Assembly: GCA_965221295.1 (NCBI GenBank)
Contig: OZ244879.1
Location: 1,364,001 to 1,428,000, forward strand
Origin: Bin87 sp965221295
Lineage (GTDB): Bacteria > Chloroflexota > Dehalococcoidia > Lucifugimonadales > UBA3495
Reading direction: 5' to 3'
DNA length: 64,000 nucleotides
Shown here: positions 60,747 through 64,000 of the stretch, piece by piece
How positions within the stretch are numbered: the stretch's first letter is position 1
Layout: the number at the start of each line of letters is the position of its first letter
The notes under the pieces: generated by a model
The model's database searches: none
What the model saw: the letters and a program-made list of their open reading frames with translations, nothing else
What the model was told of the DNA's origin: nothing
Position numbers and translations under genes: made by a program

Positions 60747-63344
60747 ATGGATATGATGGGCCAAGTACGATTGGGCGAATTCAGCGCGTTGGCCGCGGCG
60801 TTCTTGGTAGCATTGCTGGCTTCAATGTGGGCGGCGCCGACGGTCTCGGCCCGCCACGCGGTTGACCTGCCGGCGGAGATTGCCCCAATTAGAGAGCCAG
60901 CCATCGGCCCATCGGCGGCCGGTTCGCTGGACACCGACAAGGCGGCGCTGCAAGCTTTGTATGAGGCCACCGGCGGCGACAACTGGAACAACAGCGCCGG
61001 GTGGGATTTCGCTGATCAGCCCAGTTCCTCTTGGCACGGAGTGACGGTCACCAACGGCAGAGTTACGCGCTTGGATCTCTCCGGCAACAATTTGACCAGC
61101 GCCATCCCCGCGGAACTTGGGGAACTGTCCCAGCTGGAATACCTGAACCTATATAACAACAAGTTGAGTGGTTCCATTCCGGCCGAATTGGGCGATCTTT
61201 CTCAGCTCCAGACGCTGGACATTAGTTTCAACAACTTAAGCGGCCCGATTCCCGACGAATTGAGCGGTCTGTCCCAGCTAACACACCTGACGCTTCACAA
61301 CAACAGGCTGAGCGGAGAAATCCCTGTAGCATTCCTTGACCTTTCCCAGCTCCAACGCCTGCACCTTGGCTACAACAATCTGAGAGGCGCCATCCCGTCT
61401 GAGCTGTACCGTCTCTCCCAGTTGACGTACCTGAACCTCGGCGGCAACGAATTGAGCGGAACCATCCCGCCTGAGCTGTACCGTCTCTCCCAGCTCCAAC
61501 GCCTGACCCTTGACCACAACAGATTGGGCGGTTCCATCCCCGCGGAATTGGGCCGGCTTTCCCATCTGACGCACCTCAGCCTGCTCGGCAACGATTTGAG
61601 CGGCCACATCCCAGTTGAACTGGGCCATCTTTCCCAACTGATATACTTGAACCTTCTCGACAACAGATTAAGCGGTTCCATTCCCGCCGAACTTGGCACA
61701 CTATCCCAACTCGAAAGCCTGAACCTTGGCGGCAACAATTTGAGCGGACACATTCCGGCCAAACTCTGGGATCTCTCTCAACTGAAACGGCTTGATCTAA
61801 GCGACAACAACTTAACCGGTTCAATCCCCGTCGAATTGGGTGACTTGTCTCAACTTACGCACTTGAACCTTTCTGGCAACGAGTTGAGCGGTTCCATACC
61901 GTCCCAATTGGGCGACCTTTCCCTGCTGGTGTGGCTGAACCTGGCTTTCAACCAATTTACCGGCCCCATTCCCCCCGAACTGGGAGGCCTTTCGCAGCTC
62001 GAATTCTTGGAACTCGTCGGTAATGACTTCACTGGCTCCATTCCAGAAGAATTGGGGAAACTCTCCCAACTCAAGCGCCTGACGCTGAGTGGCCGCAACC
62101 TCAATGGCTCCATTCCTACCACCTTCGGTGGCCTGTCTGAACTTGAGACTATATTGCTAATCGGCACCAGTGTGAGCGGTCGTATCCCAGCAGAGTTGGG
62201 AAACCTTTCCAATCTCAGAACTCTGTGGCTCCAATACAACAAATTGAACGGCTCCATACCCGCCGAATTGGGGAACCTTGCTGAGTTAGAAAGCCTGTCC
62301 CTTGCTCACAACGGTTTAAGTGGAACCATTCCCCCAGAATTGGGACGCCTCTCTCGGATTGAAACGATTAGCCTGGAAGGCAACAATTTGACGGGTCCTA
62401 TGCCCGTTGAATTTGACGGCCTCTCTGGCGCTTATTACATCAATCTTAGCGAAAACGAACTAAGTGGCTCCGTGCCCGCCGCATGGGGTAGCTTTTCCGG
62501 GCTAGTATCCCTGGACCTTTCCCGCAACAAGTTTAGCGGCTCGATACCTGTTGAATTGGGCGGTCTCCCACAACTGGCAAACCTGGACCTTTCCCGCAAC
62601 AAGTTTAGCGGCTCGATACCTGTTGAATTGGGCGGTCTCCCACAACTGGTAAACCTGGACCTTTCCCGCAACAAGTTTAGCGGCTCGATACCCGTTGAAT
62701 TGGGCGGTCTCCCACTACTGGCAAACCTGGACCTTTCCCGCAACGAGCTGAGCAGCTCCATACCTCTTGAATTGGGCGGCCTTTCCCACCTGGCAGACTT
62801 GGACCTTTCCCGAAACAAGTTGAGTGGTCCGATACCCGCTGAGTTGGGAGACTTCGCCCTGCTGCGGACGGTGTATCTCGGCGGCAACGATTTGAGCGGC
62901 CCGATCCCCGCAGAACTGGGAGGATTGGACCAGCTCCAGACGCTGTATCTCGGTGGCAACGATTTGAGCGGTTCAATTCCCGGCGAACTTGGAAACCTCT
63001 CACAGCTAAGTTACCTGGACTTCGCCGGCAACAATTTGAGCGGATCGATTCCGTCCGAGATCGGAAACCTGACGGAATTGAGATTTTTGAACCTGAACGG
63101 CAACGATCTCACCGGCGCTCTTCCCCCAGATCTGGGCAACTTGGGCAATCTGCTCGTTTTGCACGTGGCGGCTAACCAATTGTCTGGTCCCATTCCGTCG
63201 GCCCTCGCCGACCTGACTGATGTGCGTATCATTAACCTGACCGGGAACGGTTTATGCATCGCCTCAGAAGACGAAGCGTTAGCCAAATGGTACGGCGGCA
63301 TCGTCAGCCGGCTACCAGATAGTCTGGGAGCTTGCGCGGGCTAA
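60747..63344 (+). CDS. Secreted plant-type leucine-rich-repeat protein
   Basis: An 865-aa protein. A membrane-targeting segment 'ALAAAFLVALLASMWAAP' is followed by an LRRNT-like cap (TDKAALQALYEATGGDNWNN, SAGW). About 30 repeats of 24 residues follow the plant extracellular LRR consensus (LSGSIPAELGxLSQLxxLxLxxNxL), ending in a cap (IASEDEALAKWYGGIVSRLP). No anchor is evident. Four repeats starting near 62511, 62583, 62655 and 62727 are nearly identical in DNA. The ATG at 60747 has GGAGG 10 bases upstream; a longer frame to 60546 lacks one. It is probably a surface interaction protein. Confidence 0.92.
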   Translation: MDMMGQVRLGEFSALAAAFLVALLASMWAAPTVSARHAVDLPAEIAPIREPAIGPSAAGSLDTDKAALQALYEATGGDNWNNSAGWDFADQPSSSWHGVTVTNGRVTRLDLSGNNLTSAIPAELGELSQLEYLNLYNNKLSGSIPAELGDLSQLQTLDISFNNLSGPIPDELSGLSQLTHLTLHNNRLSGEIPVAFLDLSQLQRLHLGYNNLRGAIPSELYRLSQLTYLNLGGNELSGTIPPELYRLSQLQRLTLDHNRLGGSIPAELGRLSHLTHLSLLGNDLSGHIPVELGHLSQLIYLNLLDNRLSGSIPAELGTLSQLESLNLGGNNLSGHIPAKLWDLSQLKRLDLSDNNLTGSIPVELGDLSQLTHLNLSGNELSGSIPSQLGDLSLLVWLNLAFNQFTGPIPPELGGLSQLEFLELVGNDFTGSIPEELGKLSQLKRLTLSGRNLNGSIPTTFGGLSELETILLIGTSVSGRIPAELGNLSNLRTLWLQYNKLNGSIPAELGNLAELESLSLAHNGLSGTIPPELGRLSRIETISLEGNNLTGPMPVEFDGLSGAYYINLSENELSGSVPAAWGSFSGLVSLDLSRNKFSGSIPVELGGLPQLANLDLSRNKFSGSIPVELGGLPQLVNLDLSRNKFSGSIPVELGGLPLLANLDLSRNELSSSIPLELGGLSHLADLDLSRNKLSGPIPAELGDFALLRTVYLGGNDLSGPIPAELGGLDQLQTLYLGGNDLSGSIPGELGNLSQLSYLDFAGNNLSGSIPSEIGNLTELRFLNLNGNDLTGALPPDLGNLGNLLVLHVAANQLSGPIPSALADLTDVRIINLTGNGLCIASEDEALAKWYGGIVSRLPDSLGACAG
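62511..62798 (+). repeat. 72-bp tandem repeat inside the LRR gene
   Basis: Four consecutive 72-bp units begin CTGGACCTTTCCCGCAAC at 62511, 62583, 62655 and 62727. The first three differ at only a few bases; the fourth has diverged. Each encodes one 24-residue LRR (LDLSRNKFSGSIPVELGGLP). Confidence 0.95.
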
Positions 63345-63505
63345 CGAGCGCACCCGCTGGCGCACAACACGCTGGCTGTCGGGCCCGCCCCAGCGCCGGG
63401 CGCCACGCTAGAAACGTTCGGCGCACGGCTCCGCCAGGATAGGCGCGGGCCATCCACGCGGGCGTTGTCGGCGGGTCAAGCGATCCAACCCGCCGCGCCA
63501 AAACC

Positions 63506-63533
63506 CAGGCGCGAATTTCCCGCGCCTGCTTTT
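63506..63533 (+). terminator. Terminator downstream of the LRR gene
   Basis: Stem CAGGCGCG (63506-63513) / CGCGCCTG (63521-63528) with a 7-base loop, followed by CTTTTG. It lies in the 205-bp gap before the convergent YifB-like gene. Nothing else is seen in that gap. Confidence 0.65.
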
Positions 63534-63549
63534 GCCTGGAACCGCGAAT

Positions 63550-64000
63550 TCAGTTCAATCCCCTGGCTCGGTATTGTAGGGCCTCAGCCAGGTGGGCCGG
63601 GCCTATTCGGTCTGCGCCGGCGAGGTCTGCGATGGTTTGGGCCACTTTGACCACCCGGTGCAAAGCGCGGGCCGAGAGATCCAGGGTTTGCGAAGCCCGT
63701 TGCAACAGGGCTTCAGCATCGTCTTGCAGGGTGCAGTGCTCCCATATCCGAGAACCAGACATGTCCGCGTTGGCCAGGGCGCCATGTTCGTTGCTGCGGG
63801 CGAAGCGCTCCTCCTGCACGGCCCGGGCCGCCAACACGCGTTCGCGGACGGCTTCGGATGATTCCGCTCCCGACTGTGCTAGGAGGCTGTCGTACTCCAC
63901 CGGCGGGACTTCCACGAATATGTCGATGCGTTCCAGCAGCGGCCCGCTGATCCGACGCTGATAGCGCGCCACCGCCGACGGGCTGCAAACGCACTGCTTG
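63550..64000 (-). CDS. YifB/ComM-like magnesium-chelatase-family ATPase, C-terminal part
   Basis: The gene runs off the right edge; about 150 residues are visible. From the edge it reads KQCVCSPSAVARYQRRISGP, then LLERIDIFVEVPPVEYDSLL, then 'DLSARALHRVVKVAQTIADL', GADRIGPAHLAEALQYR. The C-x-C-SP, YxxRISGPLLDRID and SxRA..R..KVARTIADL elements are those of YifB/ComM, a hexameric helicase-like protein that promotes branch migration in transformation. No in-frame start inside the window is credible. Confidence 0.93.
   Translation of the reverse strand, partial: KQCVCSPSAVARYQRRISGPLLERIDIFVEVPPVEYDSLLAQSGAESSEAVRERVLAARAVQEERFARSNEHGALANADMSGSRIWEHCTLQDDAEALLQRASQTLDLSARALHRVVKVAQTIADLAGADRIGPAHLAEALQYRARGLN

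Overview
The window reads as chromosomal DNA of a high-GC bacterium, most likely a Chloroflexota lineage of the SAR202/Dehalococcoidia type. That placement is inference. It rests on a bacterial tuf-rpmG-secE-nusG-rplKAJL cluster, an F420 ligase (CofE) with two PPOX-fold proteins, futalosine-pathway MqnA, many SDR, enoyl-CoA hydratase and other small-molecule oxidoreductase genes, several Uma2 genes, and large amounts of a 'TGTCATTGCGAG' dispersed repeat. No 16S rRNA or rpoB is present to settle it. Layout: (1) 1-3.1 kb: start of a DUF885-like gene, a coupled two-gene module (a 140-aa unknown plus an ImmA/IrrE-like protein that has lost HExxH), an EthD-like protein and an SDR lacking the catalytic residues. 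(2) 3.2-8.9 kb, minus strand: tRNA-Thr(TGT), tRNA-Tyr, tRNA-Thr(GGT), tuf, rpmG, secE, nusG, rplK, rplA, an L10 leader with an intrinsic attenuator, rplJ, rplL and a strong terminator. rpoBC does not follow. (3) 9.3-14.8 kb: cofE, dinB, a DUF3500 gene and two Uma2 paralogues with heptad coiled-coil tails. (4) 14.9-19.0 kb, minus strand: a catabolic-looking cluster of alpha/beta hydrolase, enoyl-CoA hydratase, two nitroreductases and a MetE-like methyltransferase. (5) 19.5-35.6 kb: MTHFR-like and MqnA genes, a secreted peptidase, a quinone-oxidoreductase-type MDR, SDRs, an MBL hydrolase, a decayed PaREP1/HEPN-like gene, a VWA lipoprotein, an enoyl-CoA hydratase, a third Uma2, a PPOX protein and a second alpha/beta hydrolase. 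(6) 35.6-50.4 kb: the accessory core. A 2.2-kb nested repeat array, GNAT and DUF1801 genes and tRNA-Val precede a 5.4-kb gene for a secreted five-module GLUG protein, followed by a second repeat array in the opposite polarity. Then come an SDR, a third array, and a DUF433-DUF433 / PIN-like / DUF433-membrane-protein module, then a dienelactone hydrolase and a fourth array. (7) 50.4-57.6 kb: VOC, Asp-box propeller, PPOX, M19 dipeptidase, MmgE/PrpD, GMC and DinB-family genes. (8) 57.8-63.3 kb: a secreted GLUG-HNH nuclease-Excalibur fusion and a secreted LRR protein of about 30 repeats. (9) The window ends in the C-terminal part of a YifB/ComM-like ATPase. Two systems look least described: the DUF433/PIN/membrane-DUF433 trio at 47.6-49.1 kb, and the pseudo-ImmA pair at 0.2-1.8 kb. 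The GLUG proteins with their inverted-polarity repeat arrays are the most striking large-scale structure.
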